Source of the DNA: UBA7485 sp050945075
GTDB lineage: Bacteria; Bacillota; Clostridia; Eubacteriales; Eubacteriaceae
Length of the DNA stretch: 13,804 nucleotides
Reading direction: 5' to 3'
Assembly (NCBI GenBank): GCA_050945075.1
Contig: JBMNSG010000053.1
Span: forward strand, 1-13,804
The position numbers were made by a program, and so were the translations under genes. This document shows positions 1-5,982 of the stretch, piece after piece; position 1 is the stretch's first letter; each line of letters opens with the position of its first letter. The notes beneath the pieces were generated by a model, which saw only the letters and a list, made by a program, of their open reading frames with translations, searched no databases and was not told the origin of the DNA.

Positions 1-463
1 CTCTGGCAGCAGTGTCGGAGAGTTCGATATGAAACACCTTCCCGAGGCCAATGGCCATCGTGAGCTGCAGCGGTGTAAGCAGCATATTATCTTCACAGGG
101 GACCTGGGCCAGCCCGGCCCCGATACCCGCCGCACCCACTGATGCGGTGTGGATGATTTTAGCACAGCTCTTTTTCTGTTCGGGCGTCATATAGTCGTCC
201 AGATTCGGCTTGAGCTTGTCGAGGCTCAGATTCAGATCCTTAATTCCGACGGCAGCAGCCATTGAGGCGATGACGGCGGGATCGAATTTTGGCAGGGACA
301 GGGATTTCTTCGTCGATGTGTCTGCATACTCGACAACAGGCTTTGTCTTTTTCGCTTTTTTACCGGAAGAAGACGATCCGATGCTTTTAATCGTGAGCTG
401 GGGTTTGTCTGAAGTTCTGACCAGCTGACGCTTGCTGCTGTTTTTATCTTTTACGAATTTCAT
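1..463 (-). CDS. DUF697-like protein, N-terminal part (runs off left edge)
   Basis: An open frame of 154 codons starts at ATG 461-463 and is still open at base 1, so the C-terminus is missing. The first ~55 residues are polar, rich in Lys and Ser, and look disordered. From about residue 100 there is an Ala/Gly-rich segment (IIHTASVGAAGIGAGLAQVP) followed by CEDNMLLTPLQLTMAIGLGK. This pattern, a glycine-rich helix, then P-x-x-D/E-x-x-LL-x-P-x-Q, then an alpha-helix, resembles the hydrophobic domain of the DUF697/YcjF family, which often accompanies GTPases or sits at membranes. A GGAAAG element lies about 11 nt upstream of the ATG. A weak promoter candidate, TTGAAT-16-TATTGT, lies further upstream on the minus strand. 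The gene is divergent from the rhodanese gene. Family assignment is by eye and moderate; the biological role is unknown. Confidence 0.65.
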   Translation of the reverse strand, partial: MKFVKDKNSSKRQLVRTSDKPQLTIKSIGSSSSGKKAKKTKPVVEYADTSTKKSLSLPKFDPAVIASMAAAVGIKDLNLSLDKLKPNLDDYMTPEQKKSCAKIIHTASVGAAGIGAGLAQVPCEDNMLLTPLQLTMAIGLGKVFHIELSDTAAR

Positions 464-668
464 TTGATAATGCACTTTCCACAATACTCTGATAAACGTA
501 TCATTCAATAACGATATGTTTTATTTTATCATCAAGAGGCCCGGATTTGTGTAAAATGCAGTTTCATAAACGTATGCAGCAAAAACATATCTTTTCCGCT
601 TAATAAATTATTATTCAATCGCACCATTATGGATATATCATATAAACAGGGATAAGGAGATGGGACAA

Positions 669-986
669 ATGACTGAAAAAAACAGAGTAATCACCGGGGC
701 TCAGCTGGAACAGGAACTGAAGACCAGACCGCAGGATCTGCTGATTCTGGATGTCCGCGACAAAGCGGAACTGAACAATGAATTTGCGGAAGCTAACAAT
801 TTTCTTAACATTCCGCTGGCGGCTGTGCCTGCCTCGCTGGATATGCTGGAACCGTTCAGAAACAGGGAAACGGTTATTGTCTGCCAGAGCGGCAGACGGG
901 CTAAAAAGGCGCAGGCGATTCTGGACAAGGCTGGCTTCACCAACACCGAAGTATTGAAAAACGGTGTGATGGGCTGGAGAAGATAG
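669..986 (+). CDS. Single-domain rhodanese-like sulfurtransferase
   Basis: A 105-residue cytoplasmic protein consisting of one rhodanese domain. LLILDVRDKAEL (about residues 24-35) is the typical N-terminal rhodanese signature. The active-site loop is CQSGRRA at residues 72-78, with Cys72 as the expected persulfide-forming cysteine, and the domain ends in a G-x-x-GW-type tail (GVMGWRR). Such proteins move sulfane sulfur between donors and acceptors such as thiosulfate, cyanide or cellular thiols; the physiological partner is not visible here. I chose the ATG at 669 over the in-frame ATG at 660. The ribosome binding site AAGGAG (654-659) directly abuts the 660 ATG, which is unusable, but lies 9 nt before 669. 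It is a monocistronic gene with its own terminator at 1091. No transmembrane segment or signal peptide is seen. Confidence 0.9.
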   Translation: MTEKNRVITGAQLEQELKTRPQDLLILDVRDKAELNNEFAEANNFLNIPLAAVPASLDMLEPFRNRETVIVCQSGRRAKKAQAILDKAGFTNTEVLKNGVMGWRR

Positions 987-1090
987 GGCTGAGAAACCGG
1001 ATCCAGCGCAAAATTGTAACGCAAAATTGTAAAATGAATGGAAAAGCACAGCAGTACAGCAGAAAACCGGTGTAAAGCAGCCGGAAATCA

Positions 1091-1117
1091 GAAGACGAAT
1101 CATCGTCTTCTTTTTTT
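1091..1117 (+). terminator. Rho-independent terminator after the rhodanese gene
   Basis: A perfect 8-bp stem, GAAGACGA (1091-1098) with TCGTCTTC (1103-1110) around an ATCA loop, is followed by seven T. It lies about 105 nt after the rhodanese stop and before the dhaL promoter, so it separates the two transcription units. Confidence 0.9.
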
Positions 1118-1135
1118 ACACCTTAACTGTAAACC

Positions 1136-1164
1136 TTGACAGTGGCCGGCTGTGTAAATATCAT
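1136..1164 (+). promoter_or_regulatory. Sigma-A promoter of the dhaL-dhaK-VOC unit
   Basis: A perfect -35 box TTGACA (1136-1141), a 17-nt spacer and a -10 box TATCAT (1159-1164) precede dhaL. Transcription would start near 1171, giving a leader of roughly 20 nt that ends in a GGGGGGG-ACGAAA ribosome binding site. No operator palindrome is evident around it. Confidence 0.8.
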
Positions 1165-1192
1165 GAATGTATAGACAAAGGGGGGGACGAAA

Positions 1193-1819
1193 ATGATCCT
1201 TGACCGGAGACAGGTCGGCGGGTTGTTCGAGAGTGCGGCAGAAAATCTGCTGGCACATACGGATGAACTGACCGAGATCGATTCACACTTTGGAGACGGT
1301 GACCACGGCTATACCATAAGCAAGATCGCACGGCTCATTCAGTCTAAGGTACCGGAGCTTGAAGAAACCGGGCTCCAGGAATGGTTTGATGATCTGGGGG
1401 CTGCCATTATGGGCATTTCGGGTGGCAGTGCCGGACCGCTGTACGGCACGCTGATCGGGGGGTTCGGGGTGCCGCTTGAGGCTGACACGGAAGCGGTTGA
1501 TGCACCTCTGCTGAAGAAGATGTTTGCGGGGGCGCTTTCAGAGATGCAGGATATTACCTCCGCCAAAGCCGGAGACAAGACCATGATGGATGCACTGATT
1601 CCGGCTGTGGCTGCAGCGGAGCAGGCACCGGACGATATCCCGGCTGTACTGGAGGCGGCAGCGCAGGCTGCGGCCGCGGGGGCGGAGAAAAGCAGAGACT
1701 ATGTCAGCAAATACGGGCGGGCCAGAAGCTATAAAGAAAAGACGATCGGTACGCCGGACGCCGGAGCACTGTCCACGTCTTATCTGATTGAAGGTCTGGC
1801 GTCGGGCGTTGAAAAGTAA
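1193..1819 (+). CDS. dhaL: Dihydroxyacetone kinase subunit DhaL (nucleotide-binding subunit)
   Basis: A 208-residue protein, the normal length for DhaL. This subunit holds the ADP/ATP with magnesium and transfers phosphate to the ketose bound covalently on DhaK. The magnesium-binding aspartates are Asp30, Asp35 and Asp37 in EIDSHFGDGDHG, at the same numbers as in E. coli DhaL. GISGGSAGPLYGT (about residues 77-89) is the glycine-rich nucleotide loop, and the C-terminal GRARSYKEKTIGTPDAGA matches the family's G-R-x-x-Y...G-x-x-DPGA segment. The start is ATG 1193, six nt after a run of seven G. It opens the operon, and its stop is 13 nt before dhaK. In PTS-type systems ADP on DhaL is rephosphorylated by DhaM; no DhaM is visible here, so direct ATP use or a distant DhaM must be assumed. 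Confidence 0.93.
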   Translation: MILDRRQVGGLFESAAENLLAHTDELTEIDSHFGDGDHGYTISKIARLIQSKVPELEETGLQEWFDDLGAAIMGISGGSAGPLYGTLIGGFGVPLEADTEAVDAPLLKKMFAGALSEMQDITSAKAGDKTMMDALIPAVAAAEQAPDDIPAVLEAAAQAAAAGAEKSRDYVSKYGRARSYKEKTIGTPDAGALSTSYLIEGLASGVEK

Positions 1820-1832
1820 AGGGGGAGCAGTT

Positions 1833-2831
1833 ATGAAAATGAAGAAGTTTATCAACAATCCGGAAAATCTGACTCATGAAGCACTGGAAGGTCTGGTTGC
1901 CGCGCACGCAGATCTGGTGGAACTGGGCGACGAAAACATGATCATCAACAAGAATCTCGCCGGCGCGGACAGGGTCACCATTGTCACACAGGGCGGATCG
2001 GGTCATGAACCGGCGATATCCGGTTTTGTCGGTGACGGCATGATCGACATCAGCGTGGTTGGGGATATCTTTGCTGCACCGGGGCCGAAAGCCTGTGTCG
2101 ATGCCATCAAACTGGCGGACAAGGGGATAGGTGTCCTCTACATCGTCCTCAACCATGCCGGGGATATGCTTACCGGCAATCTGACTATGAAACAGTGTAA
2201 AAAAGACGGGATTCACGTCAACAAGGTTGTCACACAGGACGATATTGCCAATGCGCCCAGAGAAAACAGTGATGACAGGCGCGGTCTTGTCGGCTGTATC
2301 CCCACATATAAGATTGCAGGGGCTGCGGCAGCGGAAGGAAAGAGTCTTGAAGAAGTGACTGCGATTGCGCAGCGTTTTGCGGATAACATGGCGACACTGG
2401 CTGTTGCCGTACGCGGAGCCACACACCCGATGACCGGCCAGCTGCTCGCAGATCTGGGCGATGACGAAATGGAAATCGGCATGGGCCAGCACGGCGAAGA
2501 AGGCGGCGGACGTCAGCCCATGAAGAGTGCCGACGAAACCGCGGAAATCATGGTCAAAGCACTGGTAAAGGATCTGGATATCAAACCGGGCGAACAGGTG
2601 ATGCTGATTATTAACGGTTCCGGCTCGACCACACTTATGGAACAGCTGCTGATTTTCAGAGCGGCGAAAAAGATCCTGGAAGATATGGGGATTAAAGTCG
2701 CGGCGGACTATGTGGGTGAACTGCTAACGGTTCAGGAACAGGCGGGCTTCCAGATGTTCCTGGCGCGGATGGACGACGAGCTGCTCAGACTCTGGAATGC
2801 GCCGGCGCAGACCCCGTATATGACGAAATAA
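1833..2831 (+). CDS. dhaK: Dihydroxyacetone kinase subunit DhaK (substrate-binding subunit)
   Basis: A 332-residue protein, the usual DhaK length. DhaK binds dihydroxyacetone through a hemiaminal bond to a histidine and accepts phosphate from DhaL, making dihydroxyacetone phosphate for glycolysis. The key residues are present at a constant +2 offset from E. coli: His58 in GGSGHEP, Asp111 in NHAGD and the substrate-binding His220 in GMGQHGEEG. The segment after His220 (GEEGGGRQPMKSADETAEIM) differs from the E. coli GEPG-type sequence, so a related ketose such as erythrulose is possible. The frame is open 15 codons further upstream, but the start is placed at ATG 1833 because GGGGGAG at 1821-1827 is a good ribosome binding site and the family begins MKKFIN. 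It follows dhaL by 13 nt, so the two are co-translated in one operon. Confidence 0.93.
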   Translation: MKMKKFINNPENLTHEALEGLVAAHADLVELGDENMIINKNLAGADRVTIVTQGGSGHEPAISGFVGDGMIDISVVGDIFAAPGPKACVDAIKLADKGIGVLYIVLNHAGDMLTGNLTMKQCKKDGIHVNKVVTQDDIANAPRENSDDRRGLVGCIPTYKIAGAAAAEGKSLEEVTAIAQRFADNMATLAVAVRGATHPMTGQLLADLGDDEMEIGMGQHGEEGGGRQPMKSADETAEIMVKALVKDLDIKPGEQVMLIINGSGSTTLMEQLLIFRAAKKILEDMGIKVAADYVGELLTVQEQAGFQMFLARMDDELLRLWNAPAQTPYMTK

Positions 2832-2864
2832 AAACCTGAAAGAATCTATAAGCAGAGGGCTGGC

Positions 2865-2885
2865 GGCTCCGGGACGCCCGGAACC
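2865..2885 (+). other. GC-rich intercistronic hairpin between dhaK and the VOC gene
   Basis: GGCTCCGGG (2865-2873) pairs with CCCGGAACC (2877-2885) with one mismatch around an ACG loop. No U-run follows, so it is not a standard terminator. It lies in the 86-nt gap between dhaK and the VOC-protein gene and could act as an mRNA processing or stability element that changes the ratio of the two parts of the operon. That function is inferred only. Confidence 0.45.
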
Positions 2886-2917
2886 GGCCGGCCACAGTAT
2901 CGTGAAAGGACAGCGTA

Positions 2918-3241
2918 ATGTCGGCACAGTATATGCATATCGGGATTCCGGTTACCAGTCTGAAACCGGGAATGACTTATAACGAAGACATGAAATTCTG
3001 GGTCAGCAACCCGGATGATTACGACTATAAAATCGAGTATCTGAAATTTGAAGACGGGACACCTTTTCCAGTGGAAATGCATCATCGGCCCCACGTCGCG
3101 TACGCGGTAGATGATATGCAGCAGTACCTGGATCAGGCAGACCGGATTATCTTTCCGAAAACGGAAATCGGCCCCGGCATCAGCATTGCCTTTGTGGTGA
3201 TGGATGATGCGATTATTGAACTGTATGAAGATAAAAACTGA
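2918..3241 (+). CDS. Small VOC-fold (glyoxalase/bleomycin-resistance-like) protein in the dha operon
   Basis: A 107-residue soluble protein. It starts MSAQYMHIGIPV and contains PHVAYAVDD and the C-terminal IIELYED. These look like the first, middle and last metal-bearing strands of a vicinal-oxygen-chelate fold, with His7, His59 and Glu101 as the probable metal ligands. VOC enzymes include glyoxalase I, sugar-phosphate and methylmalonyl epimerases, and dioxygenases. Its position after dhaL-dhaK suggests work on a short ketose or ketose phosphate (isomerisation or epimerisation), or clearance of methylglyoxal made from dihydroxyacetone phosphate. The sequence alone does not decide between these. 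AAAGGA lies about 8 nt before the ATG. The gene is last in the operon and is followed by a bidirectional terminator at 3335. The exact subfamily is not recognised. Confidence 0.8.
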   Translation: MSAQYMHIGIPVTSLKPGMTYNEDMKFWVSNPDDYDYKIEYLKFEDGTPFPVEMHHRPHVAYAVDDMQQYLDQADRIIFPKTEIGPGISIAFVVMDDAIIELYEDKN

Positions 3242-3334
3242 CTGATGAATCAGGAACAATTCTGAAAAGAAGCGGGACTAGTCAGCAAAAGTCTGATAAC
3301 GAACCAGCAGAAATATGGAGTCAAACCGGAATCA

Positions 3335-3374
3335 GAAAAACGGACGACTGAAAAATCAGCCGTCCGTTTTTTTT
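3335..3374. terminator. Bidirectional terminator between the dha operon and the FMN-lipoprotein gene
   Basis: CGGACGACTGA (3341-3351) pairs with TCAGCCGTCCG (3356-3366) around AAAA with one mismatch. A run of eight T follows on the plus strand and a run of A precedes it, so it can end transcripts from both sides. The plus-strand T-run overlaps the stop codon of the converging lipoprotein gene. Confidence 0.9.
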
Positions 3375-4119
3375 ATTTATACGGTTGTCGCAGCTGGTTA
3401 ATCTGCGCCAGCATGCCGTTATATCGTTCTGCTTCTGCCGGATTGTCTGCAGAAGTAATCGGATCGAGTGTTTTAGAGGTCATAGTCTGTCCTGCAAAAC
3501 CCGAATAGATTTTTCCGGTTGCGTACAATGCCGTACTGTTGACAACTTCTCCGCATTCAACATTGGTCATATCGCTTCCATCATAGGTTACCTTCAGCGT
3601 TTCCTGAGACCCGCTGGCTGAATCAACACTGTTGGTCACCGAGTAGGTCCAGGTGAAGTCATCCAGTACTTGAGACGATGTTCCGGATTTAGCCATACTG
3701 AAAGCGGCTTTAGACAGGGTATTGAAGCTGTCCGAGGTAACGGTTGCTCCCGTCACCGCATCCACCTGGGCGGACTGGCGGTGAATGACTGAATCATAGA
3801 AATTCGCCAGAACCTGGGACAAATTCTGATTGCAGCCTTCCCACTTGTTGACCGCGGTGTTGTCGGTCAGCCGGTCTGTTCCGGAACTGTTCGTTTCCTT
3901 CAGGTTGACAGAGGTTACAATCCCGTCACGGACTTTCATGGTATACATCAGCCCGTAACCGAAAGGGTCATAGTATTTGGAATAGACGGTGTATTCACCG
4001 TCTTTCAAATCCGATTGATATCCGGTTTCCTCATTGCTGCTGGAGATGGAACAGCCGCAGCAGCAGGTCAGGATCAGAACAGCGCAGAGCAGTACGGAAA
4101 AAAATTTAACTCTTCGCAT
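3373..4119 (-). CDS. Exported FMN-binding (flavinylated) lipoprotein
   Basis: A 248-residue protein from the start chosen here. The N-terminus MRRVKFFSVLLCAVLILTCC is a signal peptide with basic residues and a hydrophobic core, ending in a cysteine cluster (CCCGC) that resembles an irregular lipobox. Residues ~38-140 form an FMN_bind domain ending in DAVTGATVT (about 120-128), the motif whose threonine is covalently linked to FMN by the ApbE flavin transferase in RnfG, NqrC and related exported proteins. The rest may be a second, degenerate domain without the motif. Exported flavinylated lipoproteins carry electrons at the cell surface, as in Listeria PplA; that role is inferred here. An in-frame ATG at 4134 also exists, but the ATG at 4119 gives a more normal signal peptide. 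It overlaps the end of the pyrophosphatase gene by 14 nt, implying coupled translation. No ApbE or Ndh2-like partner is in the window. Confidence 0.85.
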   Translation of the reverse strand: MRRVKFFSVLLCAVLILTCCCGCSISSSNEETGYQSDLKDGEYTVYSKYYDPFGYGLMYTMKVRDGIVTSVNLKETNSSGTDRLTDNTAVNKWEGCNQNLSQVLANFYDSVIHRQSAQVDAVTGATVTSDSFNTLSKAAFSMAKSGTSSQVLDDFTWTYSVTNSVDSASGSQETLKVTYDGSDMTNVECGEVVNSTALYATGKIYSGFAGQTMTSKTLDPITSADNPAEAERYNGMLAQINQLRQPYK

Positions 4120-5743
4120 ACTGTGAAGCGGCATTCATCAGTTTCGGAACGACCTGTTTCTTTCTCGAGAAATAACCCGGGAAATAAGCGGAGAAATCAC
4201 TTTCGTCAATATCAAAGGCTGCCTTGGCCAGTTCCTTTGATTTGCCGGCGATAACCAGTTCCGAACCGCCGAGTACGATATCGGTGATCATCAGGACGTA
4301 CAGGTCCTGATCGTATTCGCCGCAGTAATCTTCCATTTCTGCGAGCAGTTTTGTCAGCTGCTTGTACATGCCGCGATAGTCGCCGGTGTTGATCTGCGAG
4401 ATCGTGACCTTGTATTCGCCCATGGTAAAACGCTTGCGGTCCATGCCCAGGATTTCTTTCGGAGACAGGTCGCCGATGTTGCTGCCTGCAATGAGCAGCT
4501 CACGTCCGTAGGCCTTGGGATCGACACCTGCTATTTCTGCCAGACGGGCAGCAGCTTCTCTGTCACGCTGGGTACAGGTAGGCGAATTAAAGACCAGTGT
4601 ATCTGAAAGAATAGCAGAAAGCATGAGTCCGGCCATTTTTTCAGGAATCGCGAGTCCCTTTTCTCTGAACATTTCGGTAATGATCGTGGACGTACATCCG
4701 ACCGGTTCCAGCCGCAGATAGAGCGGTGCGGAACTGGTGATATCGTTAATGCGGTGGTGGTCGATAACTTCGGTGATTTCGGCTTCTTCAATGCCCTGAA
4801 TCGACTGGGACCGTTCGTTATGGTCAACGAGAATCACTTTCTTGCGGTTAAAATCGACCAGGCTGGATTTTGAGATGGACCCGAGGACTTCGCCGGCTTC
4901 GTTGACGACTGGGAAACGGTTATGTCCGGAGGTCAGCATGTTCTGTTTGACATCGTCCAGGGTTTCATAATCGACGAAATATTCGACCTTGTTCTTCTTG
5001 ACCATATCGCGGATCGGGATCACCTGAGTCATAAGCCGGACAGCTTCGAACGGCGAATATTCGGTGGTAATGACAGCTCCGGTGTAATCCTTGCTGATTT
5101 TTGGATTTTCCTGAGGCTTCAGGTTGGAAATAATAATAACCCCGGCTCCGGTATTAAAGGCATTGGGCATGTCTGCATCGGTATGAGAGGTAATGACAAT
5201 ATCCACTGGTTCCAGTTTCTGACCGGTAACGAGCTGTGAGTTGGAGTAGATGTTTCCGCGGACCCGTTCCGGCAGATCACCTTTGATTACGCTGCCATTG
5301 AGAATATCAAGAATATTCTTATAAGGCGTCCGGGTATCCTTGAGCATAGACTCAACGTATGGGTTGGTAAACGCGCCAATCAGATCGGGAATGGAAACAA
5401 CACCGATCAGCTTGTTCTGTGAATCGACAACCGGCGTGGAACGACCGGGAGTATCGGCAATGGTTTTCAGTGTGCTCAGAACCGGATCGTCCTCGTGCAC
5501 CTGCGGGATTTCCTGAAGACTCAGATCAGAAATCTGTGGTTCGACTGTGGTCAGGATTTCCGGTGGTTTTACGCCGAAGAAATCCAGTGCGTACTGTGTT
5601 TCTTTCGAGATCGGACCAAGACGGGCTGCAACGACTTCTTTATGTCCTTCTGCATGTTTGAGGGCGGCATAGGCCAGCGCCGAGCAGATGGAATCAGTAT
5701 CCGGATTCTGATGGCCGAATACATGGGTTATATTTTCACTCAT
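4106..5743 (-). CDS. ppaC: CBS/DRTGG-domain manganese-dependent inorganic pyrophosphatase (family II)
   Basis: A 545-residue cytoplasmic enzyme splitting pyrophosphate to two phosphates and so driving biosynthetic reactions forward. The N-terminal DHH catalytic part begins HVFGHQNPDTDS with metal ligands His11, Asp15 and Asp17. It is interrupted after about residue 72 by a regulatory insert of CBS (~75-130), DRTGG (~150-235, containing SHTDADMPN) and a second CBS (~240-298). The catalytic domain resumes with VDHNE (306-310) and EVIDHHR (325-331). The DHHA2 domain carries SDT (380-382) and the C-terminal FSRKKQVVPKL with substrate-binding Arg/Lys. CBS-type enzymes of this size are inhibited by AMP/ADP and activated by ATP or diadenosine polyphosphates; the insert supports the same here. 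AAAGGAG lies 8 nt before the ATG. The gene is first in a two-gene unit with the FMN lipoprotein. Confidence 0.95.
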   Translation of the reverse strand: MSENITHVFGHQNPDTDSICSALAYAALKHAEGHKEVVAARLGPISKETQYALDFFGVKPPEILTTVEPQISDLSLQEIPQVHEDDPVLSTLKTIADTPGRSTPVVDSQNKLIGVVSIPDLIGAFTNPYVESMLKDTRTPYKNILDILNGSVIKGDLPERVRGNIYSNSQLVTGQKLEPVDIVITSHTDADMPNAFNTGAGVIIISNLKPQENPKISKDYTGAVITTEYSPFEAVRLMTQVIPIRDMVKKNKVEYFVDYETLDDVKQNMLTSGHNRFPVVNEAGEVLGSISKSSLVDFNRKKVILVDHNERSQSIQGIEEAEITEVIDHHRINDITSSAPLYLRLEPVGCTSTIITEMFREKGLAIPEKMAGLMLSAILSDTLVFNSPTCTQRDREAAARLAEIAGVDPKAYGRELLIAGSNIGDLSPKEILGMDRKRFTMGEYKVTISQINTGDYRGMYKQLTKLLAEMEDYCGEYDQDLYVLMITDIVLGGSELVIAGKSKELAKAAFDIDESDFSAYFPGYFSRKKQVVPKLMNAASQYAKS

Positions 5744-5761
5744 GACACACTCCTTTAGTTT

Positions 5762-5790
5762 ATAATATCACAGCGGCGAAACGGTTTGAA
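5762..5790 (-). promoter_or_regulatory. Promoter of the pyrophosphatase gene
   Basis: On the minus strand a -35 box TTCAAA (5785-5790), a 17-nt spacer and a -10 box TATTAT (5762-5767), with TGA just before it giving an extended -10. It lies immediately upstream of the ribosome binding site of ppaC, giving a very short leader. Confidence 0.6.
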
Positions 5791-5884
5791 TTATTGAAAA
5801 AGCAGTTTGCAAGATTCAGCCGGATCTGCAAATGTTTCAGTGTTTCCGTATTGGCATATACGGCTGCGGGCTTGTAATAATCTA

Positions 5885-5910
5885 ATAAAAAAGCCCGGCC
5901 GGGCCGGGCT
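5885..5910 (-). terminator. Terminator of the scrA-scrB transcript
   Basis: A perfect 9-bp inverted repeat, AGCCCGGCC (5892-5900) and GGCCGGGCT (5902-5910), is followed on the minus strand by a run of T. It lies about 75 nt after the scrB stop. A second, weaker hairpin, AGTCTGA/TCAGACT (5964-5983), touches the scrB stop codon. The block ends the sucrose transcript before the ppaC promoter. Confidence 0.9.
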
Positions 5911-5982
5911 GGCTCAAGGGAGGGAAGAGCCTTATGAAAGAAGATCGATCAGAATTTAAGATCAGTCTGAGGGGATTCAGAC

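Noticed and set aside
492..575. ATAAACGTAT present twice (492-501 and 566-575) between the divergent first two genes
   Set aside because: A 10-bp direct repeat in AT-rich DNA, with no symmetry and no clear relation to a promoter; chance is likely.
627..1103. A 158-codon minus-strand frame opposite the rhodanese gene
   Set aside because: It runs through the rhodanese gene and its terminator, lacks a ribosome binding site and resembles no family.
1704..2492. A 262-codon minus-strand frame opposite dhaL and dhaK
   Set aside because: It lies wholly opposite two well-supported kinase genes, has no ribosome binding site and shows low-complexity His/Arg/Phe-rich protein typical of an antisense shadow.
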